11,327 nt of DNA from Zoogloeaceae bacterium (GCA_031278735.1 JAITJU010000224.1:1-11327), one strand, 5' to 3'; positions 1 through 7,674 are shown, counted from the stretch's first letter. Program-made: numbers and translations. The notes: generated by a model from the letters alone, not told the origin.

Positions 1-2201
1 TGCTCTTCCGGCACGTCTTTCAACGTGGTGCGCATGAAGTCAATCCAGATGGGGAGCGCCGTGAAGCCGCCGGTTTCCCGGTTGCCCAGCTTGCGCGGCT
101 GGTCGAAGCCAACCCAGGCGCAGCCGACGACGCTTTTCTGAAATCCGCAGAACCAGGCGTCGTGGTAATCGTTGGTGGTGCCGGTCTTGCCCGCCAGATC
201 GCGCCGTTTCAGCGTGGCCGAAGCGCGTCCGGCAGTGCCATAGACCGCGACGTCGTGCAGCATGGTATACATCAGATAGGCGTTTCTGGGGTCAATGGCG
301 CGTTGTTTTTCGTCTCCCGCCGCGACTGGCGCGGCCTGCGCCAATACCTGCCCGCGCGCGTTGCGGATTTCCCGCACGATGTAGGGGGTGACGCGATAGC
401 CGCCGTTGGCGAATACCGCATAGGCCGCCGCCATCTGCCAGGGCGTGACGGAACCCGCGCCCAGCGCCATGGTCAGATAGGGCGGATGGCGGACGGCGTC
501 GAAGCCGAAGCGGGTGATGTAATCCTGGGCATAGTTTGCGTCGATGTCCTGCAACACGCGGATGGACACCATGTTCTTGGAACGCGCCAGCGCCTTGCGC
601 AGCGTGATTGGGCCATCGTACTTGCCGTCGTAATTGCCGGGTTCCCAGGGTTTGCCGCCAGTGACTTCCGGGCTGAGGGTCATGAGTTCGTCCGGCACGA
701 CGCTGGCGGGCGAAAAGCCTTTTTCCAGCGCCGCGGAATAAATGAAGGGCTTGAAGCAGGAACCTGGCTGCCGCCAGGCCTGGGTGACGCGATTGTAGGC
801 GCCCAGATTGGAGTCAAAGCCGCCCACCAGCGCGCGCACGCCGCCGTCCCCGGGATGGACGGCGACAAAGGCGGCTTCCACATTGGGAAGTTGCGCGATC
901 TGCCACTGATCTCCTTTTTTGCTGAGGCGGATGACCGAGCCGGGACGCAGTTTTTTATCGGGTTTCGCCTTGTCGCCCAACATGCGGGCGGCGAACTTGA
1001 TGGCCTCGCCGGACAGGGTAATCGTTCCGCCGTCCCGGACATGCGCCGTGACGGTCTGCGACGACGCGTCAAGCACGACGGCGGACGGCAGGTCTTCCAC
1101 GACCGGGAACTCGTGCAGGGCGGCATCCAGCGTATTGTCGGGATCGTCATCGGGGGATTCGGACGCCCGCGCGAAGCGCGCAAGGTCGATGAACCCTTCC
1201 GCGCCGCGATAGCCCTGGCGCTGGTCGTAATCCAGCGCGCCCTGGCGCAGGGCGCGCCAGGCGGCTTCCTGTTCCGCCATGTCGATGGTGGTGATGACTT
1301 GCAGGCCGCCGCTGTAGACCGTGTCCGGGAAGCGTTCCTCCGCGATTAGACGCGCCATTTCCGCCACATATTCCGCATGAGGGAGATGCTGTCCGATGTC
1401 GCGCTTGATGACGAGGGCTTCCGCCAGCGCTTCCTGCCGTTCTTCCGCGTTGATGAAGCCCAGTTCGAACATGCGCCGCAGCACATATTCCTGGCGTGTG
1501 CGGGCGTATTTCGGGTCGCGCACCGGGTTTCTGGAGGGCGTTTTTGGCAATCCCGCCAGCATGGCGGTTTCGGCGAGCGTGATGTTCGCCAGGGGCTTGC
1601 CGAAATAAATCTGGGACGCCGCCGCGAAGCCATAGGCGTGTTGCCCCAGGAATATCTGGTTGACGTACAGCTCAAGGATTTGGTCCTTGCTCAGGTTCTG
1701 CTCGATCTTCAGCGTCAGCAGAATCTCGTAGAGCTTGCGTTTCAGGGTTTTTTCCGGGGTGAGGAAGAAGTTGCGCGCCACTTGCTGGGTGATGGTCGAA
1801 GCCCCCTGCCGCCGATCCTTTTGGAGCAGATTCACGTAGGCCGCGCGCAGAATGCCTTTCAGGTCGATGCCGTAATGCTGATAGAATTCGTCGTCCTCCG
1901 CCGCCAGCAGCGCCTGTCTCAGGGCGTCGGGAACGTCCTGGAAGCGGACGGGGGCGCGGCGTTCCTCGCCAAATTCGCCGATCAGGTGGCCGTCGCGGCT
2001 GTAGATGCGCAACGGAATCTTGGGCTGATAATTGGTGAGCGCGTCCAGATCGGGCAGGCTGGGATAGCTGATGACTACCACGATGGCGGCAATGGCGGCG
2101 CCGATGAGGGCAAGCCCCAGCAAAAACCCGACGGGGTAGAGTATGATGCGGACGGCAAGAGGCGGCGTCGGGAAGGAAGGAAGCGCGGGAAAAGAGGCCA
2201 T
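1..2201 (-). CDS. mrcA: Penicillin-binding protein 1A, bifunctional glycosyltransferase/transpeptidase (3' end cut by window edge)
   Basis: Class A PBP that polymerises lipid II into glycan strands (GT51 domain) and cross-links the peptides (transpeptidase domain) on the periplasmic face of the inner membrane. Translating the minus strand from the ATG at 2201 gives 733 open codons before the edge; E. coli PBP1A is about 850 residues, so the C-terminal tail is missing. Seen: a short cytoplasmic N-terminus, one membrane anchor at about residues 18-44, and the GT51 motif EDDEFYQH with catalytic Glu at 102. Next comes QGASTITQQ at 132-140, then an inserted OB-like stretch before the transpeptidase domain, typical of the MrcA rather than MrcB type. 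The transpeptidase motifs are all present: SCFK with nucleophile Ser481 and Lys484, SKN at 541-543 and KTGTT from Lys672. No catalytic residue is missing. No good Shine-Dalgarno precedes the ATG, but it places the anchor correctly and no better start is visible. It is divergent from the pilMNOPQ operon, a conserved neighbourhood in several proteobacteria. Confidence 0.96.
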   Translation of the reverse strand, partial: MASFPALPSFPTPPLAVRIILYPVGFLLGLALIGAAIAAIVVVISYPSLPDLDALTNYQPKIPLRIYSRDGHLIGEFGEERRAPVRFQDVPDALRQALLAAEDDEFYQHYGIDLKGILRAAYVNLLQKDRRQGASTITQQVARNFFLTPEKTLKRKLYEILLTLKIEQNLSKDQILELYVNQIFLGQHAYGFAAASQIYFGKPLANITLAETAMLAGLPKTPSRNPVRDPKYARTRQEYVLRRMFELGFINAEERQEALAEALVIKRDIGQHLPHAEYVAEMARLIAEERFPDTVYSGGLQVITTIDMAEQEAAWRALRQGALDYDQRQGYRGAEGFIDLARFARASESPDDDPDNTLDAALHEFPVVEDLPSAVVLDASSQTVTAHVRDGGTITLSGEAIKFAARMLGDKAKPDKKLRPGSVIRLSKKGDQWQIAQLPNVEAAFVAVHPGDGGVRALVGGFDSNLGAYNRVTQAWRQPGSCFKPFIYSAALEKGFSPASVVPDELMTLSPEVTGGKPWEPGNYDGKYDGPITLRKALARSKNMVSIRVLQDIDANYAQDYITRFGFDAVRHPPYLTMALGAGSVTPWQMAAAYAVFANGGYRVTPYIVREIRNARGQVLAQAAPVAAGDEKQRAIDPRNAYLMYTMLHDVAVYGTAGRASATLKRRDLAGKTGTTNDYHDAWFCGFQKSVVGCAWVGFDQPRKLGNRETGGFTALPIWIDFMRTTLKDVPEE

Positions 2202-2232
2202 TGCAGGATTGTTGAAAGTTGAAATGTGGCGC

Positions 2233-2238
2233 ATTATA
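2233..2238 (-). promoter_or_regulatory. Candidate -10 element for mrcA
   Basis: The minus strand reads TATAAT, a perfect sigma-70 -10 hexamer, about 32 nt upstream of the mrcA ATG. A start point 6-8 nt downstream would give a leader of roughly 25 nt. No good -35 hexamer is seen at 16-18 nt spacing (AATTAT at 17 nt), so this could be a weak or activator-dependent promoter, or a chance match in AT-rich DNA. Confidence 0.4.
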
Positions 2239-2278
2239 CCCGTCCCTAAGCCAACATAATTTTTTTACGATAAATTGC

Positions 2279-2307
2279 TTTACATTATCAAGACTTATTG
2301 CTAGGAT
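2279..2307 (+). promoter_or_regulatory. Candidate sigma-70 promoter of the pilMNOPQ operon
   Basis: TTTACA (2279-2284, 5 of 6 to the -35 consensus) is followed after exactly 17 nt by TAGGAT (2302-2307, 4 of 6 to the -10 consensus). The predicted start point near 2314 leaves a leader of about 64 nt before pilM. The region 2240-2360 is clearly more AT-rich than the flanking genes. This is inferred from consensus only. Confidence 0.5.
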
Positions 2308-2334
2308 TTAATGTGAATTATCGGTTTGTGGCGT

Positions 2335-2360
2335 AACTCGTGGTTTTTAACGAGTTTTTT
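2335..2360 (+). promoter_or_regulatory. Leader hairpin followed by a T-run upstream of pilM
   Basis: AACTCGT (2335-2341) pairs perfectly with ACGAGTT (2350-2356) around an 8-nt loop, and T2355 to T2360 form an uninterrupted T-run. It lies between the predicted promoter and the pilM ribosome binding site. The shape is that of a weak intrinsic terminator or attenuator. The stem has only three G-C pairs, so it might instead be an operator palindrome or have no function. Confidence 0.35.
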
Positions 2361-2367
2361 GAAGAGT

Positions 2368-2377
2368 GGAGGTGATC
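2368..2377 (+). promoter_or_regulatory. Extended Shine-Dalgarno that decides the pilM start
   Basis: GGAGGTGATC matches the complement of the usual 16S rRNA 3' end (anti-Shine-Dalgarno CACCTCC and flanking bases) over 10 consecutive bases. The GGAGG core ends 5 nt before TTG at 2378. The two in-frame GTG codons at 2366 and 2372 lie inside or just before this element and have no Shine-Dalgarno of their own, so TTG is the best-supported start. Confidence 0.75.
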
Positions 2378-3454
2378 TTGGATCTGTCCTTTTTCAATCC
2401 CAAGGCGCGTTCCCTGCTTGGGTTGGATATTTGCTCATCCGCAGTGAAGATGCTGGAGTTGTCCGCTGTGGGGCGCAATGACTTTCGCGTTGAGCGGTAC
2501 GCGATTGAAGTCCTGCCCAAGGACGCCGTCACGGATGGCAACATTGCCAACGTGGACGCCGTCATGTCAGGTATACGCAATGCCTGGAGGCGTATGTCGA
2601 CTTCCGTGCGCAATGTGGCGATGGCGCTGCCTGCGTCTGCCGTCATTTCCAAGAAAATCATCGTGCCGGACGGTTTGCGCGATGACGAGATGGATGCGCT
2701 GGTAGAGTCGGAAGCCAGTCAATACATTCCTTTTTCCATTGATGAAATCAATCTGGACTATCAGGTGATGGGGGCCGCGCCCACGTCGCCGGGCGAGCAG
2801 GAAGTGCTGATCGTCGCGTCCAAGAAAGAGCGGGTGGAAGATCGTCTGGCGGTGGCCGAGGGCGCGGGCCTGAAGCCGGTGGTGATGGATGTCGAGTCCT
2901 ACGCCTCGCAGTTGGCGTTCGATCTGATCGTCGATCAGCTGCCCGACATTCATTCCTCGTCCCTGGTGGCGTTGGTGGATATCGGCATGAACACCATGCG
3001 GCTTTCCGTGTTGCAGGGGGGGGCTCCCGTCTATACCAAGGAATCGGTGTTTGGCGGCGGAATGCTCACGCAGGATATTGTGCGGCGCTACGGCATGAGT
3101 TATGCCGAAGCCGAGACCGCCAAGCGCACGGGAGATTTGCCGGGAGACTACGAGACAGACCTGCTGCCGCAGTTTTCCGAAAATCTGTCGCTGGAAGTCG
3201 CGCGCACCCTGCAATTCTTCTTTACCGCCACGCAGTTCAACAAGGTTGATCTCATCATGTTGGCAGGCGGTTGCGCCGCGATTCACGGGATTGAGGCACA
3301 GGTGGCAAGCCGGACGCAGGTCAATACCGTCGTTGCCAATCCTTTTTCCGGCATGACGGTTTCCAGCAATGTCCGCAGCAACAGTCTGCAAAGCGACGCT
3401 TCTTCCTTGCTGACTGTGTGCGGCCTGGCCTTGAGGAGGTTTGATCCATCATGA
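2378..3454 (+). CDS. pilM: Type IV pilus assembly protein PilM, actin-like ATPase (TTG start)
   Basis: PilM is the cytoplasmic FtsA/actin-like member of the type IV pilus alignment complex. It binds ATP and the short N-terminal tail of PilN, linking the cytoplasmic motor side to PilNOP. From the TTG at 2378 the protein is 358 residues, close to the usual family length of about 355. Nucleotide-fold motifs are visible: LLGLDICSSAVKML at residues 13-26 (phosphate 1), VDIG around Asp201 (phosphate 2) and LAGGCA at about 295-300 (adenosine). The start follows from the extended Shine-Dalgarno directly upstream and from the N-terminus (FFNPKARSLLGLD), which resembles known PilM proteins; a GTG at 2366 or 2372 would add 4 or 2 residues. 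The stop overlaps the pilN start by 4 nt (ATGA), suggesting translational coupling. It is the first gene of the operon. Confidence 0.96.
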   Translation: MDLSFFNPKARSLLGLDICSSAVKMLELSAVGRNDFRVERYAIEVLPKDAVTDGNIANVDAVMSGIRNAWRRMSTSVRNVAMALPASAVISKKIIVPDGLRDDEMDALVESEASQYIPFSIDEINLDYQVMGAAPTSPGEQEVLIVASKKERVEDRLAVAEGAGLKPVVMDVESYASQLAFDLIVDQLPDIHSSSLVALVDIGMNTMRLSVLQGGAPVYTKESVFGGGMLTQDIVRRYGMSYAEAETAKRTGDLPGDYETDLLPQFSENLSLEVARTLQFFFTATQFNKVDLIMLAGGCAAIHGIEAQVASRTQVNTVVANPFSGMTVSSNVRSNSLQSDASSLLTVCGLALRRFDPS

Positions 3455-4206
3455 TTCGCATTAATCTCCTTCCTTACAAGGAAGAACTACGCAAGGCCAG
3501 GCGGCAGCAGTTCGGCGTGTTGGCGGCGGCGTTTGGGGGCGCGGCGGCGTTTGTGATTTTCGCCGTCTATGCGTTGTACGGCACGGCCATCGAAAGCCAG
3601 AACAGCCGCAACCAGCAGTTGCAGAGCGAAATTGATTCCACGAAGCGCCAGCTTGCGGAGATTGAGGAAATCAAGGCCAAGAGCGCGGCGCTGCTGGGGC
3701 GTAAAAGCGCCATTGAATCCTTGCAGAAAGACAGGAACAACACTGTGCGCCTGTTGAGTGAAATGGTGCAGCAAACGCCGGAGGGCATTTATCTCACTTC
3801 CCTGCAACAGACGGGCAAGAATGTCGAGATCAAGGGGTATGCCCAATCCAATTCGCGGGTGTCGATCCTGATGCGCAATATCGAGTCTTCCCGCTGGATG
3901 GGGTCGCCCAAGCTGAGGGAAGTCAAGGCCGTGCTGGTGCGCGGACGGCGTGTGCCGGAGTTTACCCTGTCGTTTCAGACGGTGGAGGACAAGGGGGATG
4001 AGGCAGCGTCCAAGACGGAAGGCGAGGGGGGCGCGATTCCCGCGCAGGAAGAGGTGATTCCTGACGCCGCCGCGGATGCGGGCGCCGCTGTGGAACCCGC
4101 GCCGGAAGCGGCGTCGGCGCCAACAACAGGGAGCGAGGCGGCGTCGACGCCAGCGCCCGCCGCGGCGGACGACGGTGCGCCCGCAGCGACTCTCAGTGAG
4201 GGGTGA
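3451..4206 (+). CDS. pilN: Type IV pilus inner-membrane protein PilN with a long acidic Ala/Pro-rich tail
   Basis: PilN is a bitopic inner-membrane protein that pairs with PilO in the periplasm and holds PilM through its cytoplasmic N-terminus. Seen in order: the PilM-binding motif IRINLLP at residues 2-8, a basic stretch, a membrane helix at about 22-44 and a coiled-coil-like region at about 48-95. A ferredoxin-like periplasmic domain follows, ending near residue 178. The remaining 73 residues (179-251) are low-complexity, rich in Ala, Pro, Glu and Asp, with a ten-residue repeat (EAASAPTTGS / EAASTPAPAA). Family members are usually near 200 residues, so this tail is an extension. A strong AGGAGGT stands 10 nt before the ATG, inside the end of pilM. 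The next gene, pilO, begins 4 nt after the stop. Confidence 0.95.
   Translation: MIRINLLPYKEELRKARRQQFGVLAAAFGGAAAFVIFAVYALYGTAIESQNSRNQQLQSEIDSTKRQLAEIEEIKAKSAALLGRKSAIESLQKDRNNTVRLLSEMVQQTPEGIYLTSLQQTGKNVEIKGYAQSNSRVSILMRNIESSRWMGSPKLREVKAVLVRGRRVPEFTLSFQTVEDKGDEAASKTEGEGGAIPAQEEVIPDAAADAGAAVEPAPEAASAPTTGSEAASTPAPAAADDGAPAATLSEG
4108..4152 (+). repeat. Short imperfect direct repeat inside pilN
   Basis: A 15-base unit, gcggcgtcggcgcca at 4108-4122, recurs at 4138-4152 with one mismatch (30-bp period). The period is a multiple of three and encodes the repeated EAAS(A/T)P segment of the PilN tail. Slippage or duplication within the tail is a plausible origin. Confidence 0.6.
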
Positions 4207-4210
4207 GAAC

Positions 4211-4858
4211 ATGGGAAAATCAAGCTTTCAAAAAATCATCGAGGATTTCCGCTGCCTGAACAACAGCGATCCCGCGACGTGGCTTCCTATTCCGCGCTTT
4301 ACGGTGCTGCTGATCCTTTTCGTTCTGGTCATCGGCGTGGGAGGGTATCTGTTCGTCCTGGATCAGATGGATGCGCTCGACAGCGTCAAGGCCAAGGAAA
4401 CGCGTCTGCGGGATGAATACATCAAGGGCAAGCAAGCGGCGGCAAGTCTGGAGCTTTACCGCCAGCAGCTGGAAGAAATCGACAAGTCGTTTGGCGCCTT
4501 GTTGCAGCAATTGCCCAATCGCACACAGGTGGACGCGCTGCTGCAGGAAGTGAATCAGGCTGGCGTGGGGCAGGGCTTGCAGTTTGAGTTGTTTCGCCCG
4601 TCCAACGAGGTCATGCGGGAGTTTTATGTGGAATTGCCCATTGCGGTGCGGATTGTCGGCAGTTATCACGACCTGGGTTCCTTCGCGGCGGATGTTGCCA
4701 AGCTGCCGCGCATCGTCACGCTTTCCGGCATTCGGATTACGCCGTCGGGCGGTGTTCAGAGCATGGAAATGCAGTTGAAGACCTACCGTTACATTGATGA
4801 AGCGGAACAGCAAGCCAAACAGGCGCAAACCAAAAAGGGAGGCAAGAGAAAAAAATGA
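4211..4858 (+). CDS. pilO: Type IV pilus inner-membrane protein PilO
   Basis: PilO is the partner of PilN: a bitopic inner-membrane protein with a periplasmic ferredoxin-like domain that sets the register of the alignment complex and contacts PilP. The ATG at 4211 follows GAGGGGTGAG and gives 215 residues, a normal length; upstream in-frame codons overlap the PilN tail and are not used. Seen: a cytoplasmic segment of about 29 residues, a membrane helix at about 30-50, a coiled-coil-like region at about 52-95 and the core domain at about 100-197. The C-terminus is very basic (KKGGKRKK). The stop overlaps the pilP start by 4 nt (ATGA). The identification rests on position in the operon, architecture and sequence feel such as the LQFELFRP and PRIVTLS stretches. 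Confidence 0.95.
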   Translation: MGKSSFQKIIEDFRCLNNSDPATWLPIPRFTVLLILFVLVIGVGGYLFVLDQMDALDSVKAKETRLRDEYIKGKQAAASLELYRQQLEEIDKSFGALLQQLPNRTQVDALLQEVNQAGVGQGLQFELFRPSNEVMREFYVELPIAVRIVGSYHDLGSFAADVAKLPRIVTLSGIRITPSGGVQSMEMQLKTYRYIDEAEQQAKQAQTKKGGKRKK

Positions 4859-5385
4859 ACCGGATTATTCTCGTTGCCGTGGCGGCGTTGGCGTTATCGG
4901 CGTGCAGTAATCAGGATGACTTGCCTGCCTGGATGGATGAGGTGAACAGGGATATCAAGGCCAGCATCGATCCCATTCCCCAGATGGCGCCCTATGAAGC
5001 CGCGACATATGACGTGGCCAGTTTGCTGGATCCTTTCAACAGCGCCAAGATTGTGCCGGCGGGCAGGGGGCGCGGGGGCAAGAGGGGGCCGCTCGAGCCG
5101 GATTATGAGGCGCGCGAATTGCGGAACAACATCATGGAAAGGTATGCGCTGGAATCCATGAACATGATTGGCGTCCTGAATCTCAACAATCAGACCATGG
5201 CGGCCATTCTGGTCGATAACCTGGTCAGGCAGGTCAAGGTGGGAGATTACATTGGGGTTGATTTTGGCGTGGTGACGCAGATCACCGACAGTGAAGTCAC
5301 CATCAAGGAAGTCGTCGAGGACAGGAACGGCGAATGGGTTGAGCGTATCAACACGTTGAAATTGCAGGTTAAGGAGGGTGCGTAA
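4855..5385 (+). CDS. pilP: Type IV pilus assembly lipoprotein PilP
   Basis: PilP is a lipoprotein of the type IV pilus that connects the PilNO heterodimer to the N0 region of the PilQ secretin. It has 176 residues, the usual length. A lipoprotein signal is clear: a hydrophobic run followed by the lipobox LSAC with Cys17. Residue +2 is Ser and Asn and Gln follow, so the sorting signal is not decisive. A flexible linker carrying the conserved LDPFNSAKIVP segment precedes a C-terminal beta-sandwich domain from about residue 98 (ESMNMIGVLN, VKVGDYIG, then TLKLQVKEGA at the end). GGGAGG lies about 12 nt before the ATG. The stop codon abuts the pilQ ATG with no gap. Confidence 0.96.
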   Translation: MNRIILVAVAALALSACSNQDDLPAWMDEVNRDIKASIDPIPQMAPYEAATYDVASLLDPFNSAKIVPAGRGRGGKRGPLEPDYEARELRNNIMERYALESMNMIGVLNLNNQTMAAILVDNLVRQVKVGDYIGVDFGVVTQITDSEVTIKEVVEDRNGEWVERINTLKLQVKEGA

Positions 5386-7524
5386 ATGAAACACGTCAAA
5401 AAGTACATCGCCTGGATGGCGGCGCTTTGCGTGGGCGCGATGTTTTCCGTGTCTGCTGGCGCGCAGGAGGCGGCGGCGGAAAGGAACGCGATTACCGCGA
5501 TTACCGTAGCGACCCAGGGCAGGGCCATTCTGCTCAAAATCGACCTGAAGGAGGCGCTGACGGAATTGCCGACGCAATTCGGCATTGCCAATCCGCCGCG
5601 CGTCGCGCTGGATTTCACGGGCGTCGATAACGCGCTGGAGAGCAATCACCGCGTGGTGAAAGAGGGGGATTTGACCAGTCTGGATCTCATCCAGTCTGGC
5701 GACAAGACCCGTCTGGTGTTCAATCTGGTGCGCAACATGCATTATGAGGCCAGACTGGAAGACGCCGCCCTGCTGGTTACGCTGACGCCGCTGGAAAATG
5801 CGGATATGGCGCAGAAGAGCGTTTTCACCCAGGAAACGATCCGGCTGCCGCATGAAATTCGTGATGTTTCCTTTCGCCGCGGCAAGGATGGCGAAGGACG
5901 GGTTGTCGTCGAACTCTCGGACGCGGGCGCGGGCATCAACATTCGCAGACAGGGCAACGATCTGGTGGTGGATTTCCTGAAAACCGATCTGCCGGAAAAC
6001 CTGCATCGGCGCATGGACGTGGTTGACTTCGCGACGCCGGTGACTTCCGTGGTGACGGACGGCAAGGGCGAGCATGTGCGGATGACGATCACCTCGAAAG
6101 GGAATTGGGAGCACAACGCCTATCAGACGGAAAACCAGTTCGTGGCGGAAGTCAAGACCATTGTCGAGGATCCGAACAAGCTGGTGCAAAGCAGCAAATT
6201 GGGGTATCAGGGGCCGCGCATCAGCATCAATTACCAGAATGGCGACGTGCGCGCCCTCTTGCGCCTGATGGCGGAAGAGCTGGGCTTCAACGCGGTGATC
6301 AGCGAAACCGTGCGCGGCACGACCACGCTGGTGCTGAAGGACGTGCCGGCGGATCAGGTCATCGACATCATCTTCCAGCAAAAAGGGCTGGACATGCGCA
6401 AGAACGGCAACGTGGTGCTGATTGCGCCGCGCGACGAGCTGGCGACGCGGGAAAGGCTGAAGTATGAAACCGAGCGCACTCGCGAGGAGCTGGAGCCGCT
6501 GGTCATGGAGAGCTTCCAGTTGAATTATCACAGCGCGGGCGCCGTCCAGTCCATCCTGTCGAACAAGGATCAGCAGGTTCTTTCCAAGCGCGGCACCGCC
6601 AGTACCGACCCGCGCACCAACATCCTGTTCGTGCGCGACACGCCGGATCGCCTGGACGAGGTGCGGCGCCTGCTGGCGCAGATCGACGTGCCCCTGCGCC
6701 AGGTGTTGATTGAGGCGCGCATCGTGGAAGCGACGGATACCTTCGCCAAGAATCTGGGTGTGCGCCTGGGCTTGCTGCATGGCAAGAACTACACGGATGG
6801 CGGCGTTTGGTTCGGCACGGGTGGCGATGCTTCGCAGACGTCACGCGCCATGAAAACAGGCGAAAGCGATACTACGAATCCGGCGTGGAGCGTGGCTGGT
6901 ACAGCAGAGTTTCCCGCTGTAAACCAGGTCAATCTGCCGGCGCAGGGCTACGGCAACGCGGGCGCGCAGTTGTTCTCCTTCCTTCTGGCCAACCGCCAGG
7001 GCACGCGCCTGCTGAATCTGGAAATCTCGGCGCTGGAAGCGGATTTGAAGGGACGCATCGTCTCCAGTCCGCGCGTGTTGACCTCGGACAAGGGGGAAGC
7101 CCTGATTGAACAGGGGCTGGAAATTCCGTACCAGGAAGCCTCCAGTTCCGGATCGACCAGCGTTTCCTTCAAGAAGGCCGTGCTTTCCCTGAAGGTGAGG
7201 CCGCAGATCACGCCGGACGGCAAGATCGCGATGAAGATCGAGGTGAACAAGGATTCCCGCGGCGAAAGCGTGCCGGGCGGCGTTTCCATCAACACCAAGA
7301 AAGTGCAGACCGACGTGCTGGTGGAAAACGGCGGCACGGTGGTGATTGGCGGCATCTATGAACTCACCACCCGCGATGACGTCGACAAGGTGCCGATGCT
7401 GGGCGACATTCCCATTCTCGGAACCTTTTTCCGCAGCCGGGCGCGCACCAACGAGAAATCCGAGCTGCTGGTGTTCATCACGCCGAGGGTGATCAACGAA
7501 AACCTCACGGTGGGCAGCAACTGA
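5386..7524 (+). CDS. pilQ: Type IV pilus outer-membrane secretin PilQ
   Basis: PilQ forms the multimeric outer-membrane pore through which the pilus is extruded and retracted. The protein has 712 residues, about the length of P. aeruginosa PilQ. Seen in order: a Sec signal peptide with probable cleavage after SAGA (residue 26) and two AMIN domains thought to bind peptidoglycan (about 37-110 and 150-218). Then come an STN/N0 domain (about 279-350), an N1/NolW domain (about 372-436) and the secretin barrel and gate domain (about 440-708). Secretin hallmarks include VLIEARIVEA near 440, SSPRVLTSDKGEA, the GGTVVIGG turn at 649-656 and VPMLGDIP at 669-676. AAGGAGG stands 8 nt before the ATG. Residues 466-520 are a variable loop whose codons differ from the rest. 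It is the last gene of the operon, followed by a terminator; no aroK or aroB follows. Confidence 0.97.
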   Translation: MKHVKKYIAWMAALCVGAMFSVSAGAQEAAAERNAITAITVATQGRAILLKIDLKEALTELPTQFGIANPPRVALDFTGVDNALESNHRVVKEGDLTSLDLIQSGDKTRLVFNLVRNMHYEARLEDAALLVTLTPLENADMAQKSVFTQETIRLPHEIRDVSFRRGKDGEGRVVVELSDAGAGINIRRQGNDLVVDFLKTDLPENLHRRMDVVDFATPVTSVVTDGKGEHVRMTITSKGNWEHNAYQTENQFVAEVKTIVEDPNKLVQSSKLGYQGPRISINYQNGDVRALLRLMAEELGFNAVISETVRGTTTLVLKDVPADQVIDIIFQQKGLDMRKNGNVVLIAPRDELATRERLKYETERTREELEPLVMESFQLNYHSAGAVQSILSNKDQQVLSKRGTASTDPRTNILFVRDTPDRLDEVRRLLAQIDVPLRQVLIEARIVEATDTFAKNLGVRLGLLHGKNYTDGGVWFGTGGDASQTSRAMKTGESDTTNPAWSVAGTAEFPAVNQVNLPAQGYGNAGAQLFSFLLANRQGTRLLNLEISALEADLKGRIVSSPRVLTSDKGEALIEQGLEIPYQEASSSGSTSVSFKKAVLSLKVRPQITPDGKIAMKIEVNKDSRGESVPGGVSINTKKVQTDVLVENGGTVVIGGIYELTTRDDVDKVPMLGDIPILGTFFRSRARTNEKSELLVFITPRVINENLTVGSN

Positions 7525-7545
7525 AAGCGCATCCAGCCGCATGGC

Positions 7546-7578
7546 AAAAACCGGGGATTGATGTTCCCCGGTTTTTTT
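7546..7578 (+). terminator. Rho-independent terminator after pilQ, likely bidirectional
   Basis: A perfect 12-bp stem (7546-7557 pairing with 7565-7576, G-C rich core CCGGGG/CCCCGG) closes a 7-nt loop and runs into seven T residues (7572-7578). It begins 21 nt after the pilQ stop. The A-run on the left arm gives a T-run on the minus strand too, so it could also stop transcripts arriving from the convergent ABC-F gene. Confidence 0.9.
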
Positions 7579-7622
7579 ATGGAAATACGGAACAGGCGTC
7601 AACAGCGAGGGGGCGCGCCTTT

Positions 7623-7674
7623 GCCTTCTCTCCCCCGCTTGGGCGGCGAGCGTGGCCGAAGGCCGAGAGAGGGC
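7623..7674. repeat. Branched inverted repeat in the pilQ-ybiT spacer
   Basis: GCCTTCTCTC (7623-7632) pairs with GAGAGAGGGC (7665-7674) through 10 positions, one of them G-U. Inside are two small hairpins: CCGC/GCGG at 7635-7646 and GGCC-GAA-GGCC at 7654-7664. The whole could fold as a three-way junction on either strand. It looks like a dispersed intergenic (REP-like) element, but copy number cannot be judged from one window. No coding potential is evident in 7579-7823. Confidence 0.5.

Noticed and set aside
162..2222. Long plus-strand open frames (162-1349 and 1377-2222) opposite mrcA.
   Set aside because: The minus strand here encodes an uninterrupted PBP1A with all catalytic motifs; the plus-strand translations have no recognisable features.
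2285..2300. An IHF-like site (TATCAA followed by TTA) in the pilM promoter spacer.
   Set aside because: The spacing between the two conserved halves is 3 nt rather than the 4 nt of the consensus, and AT-rich DNA yields such near-matches readily.
4076..4210. An extended PilO start giving 260 residues.
   Set aside because: The extra residues are Arg-rich and overlap the pilN tail in another frame. The ATG at 4211 has a good Shine-Dalgarno and gives the family length.
4894..6780. A 628-codon minus-strand open frame antisense to pilP and pilQ.
   Set aside because: It lies wholly opposite well-identified coding DNA, is His/Arg/Gln-rich without any domain signal and has no ribosome binding site; typical GC-rich shadow.
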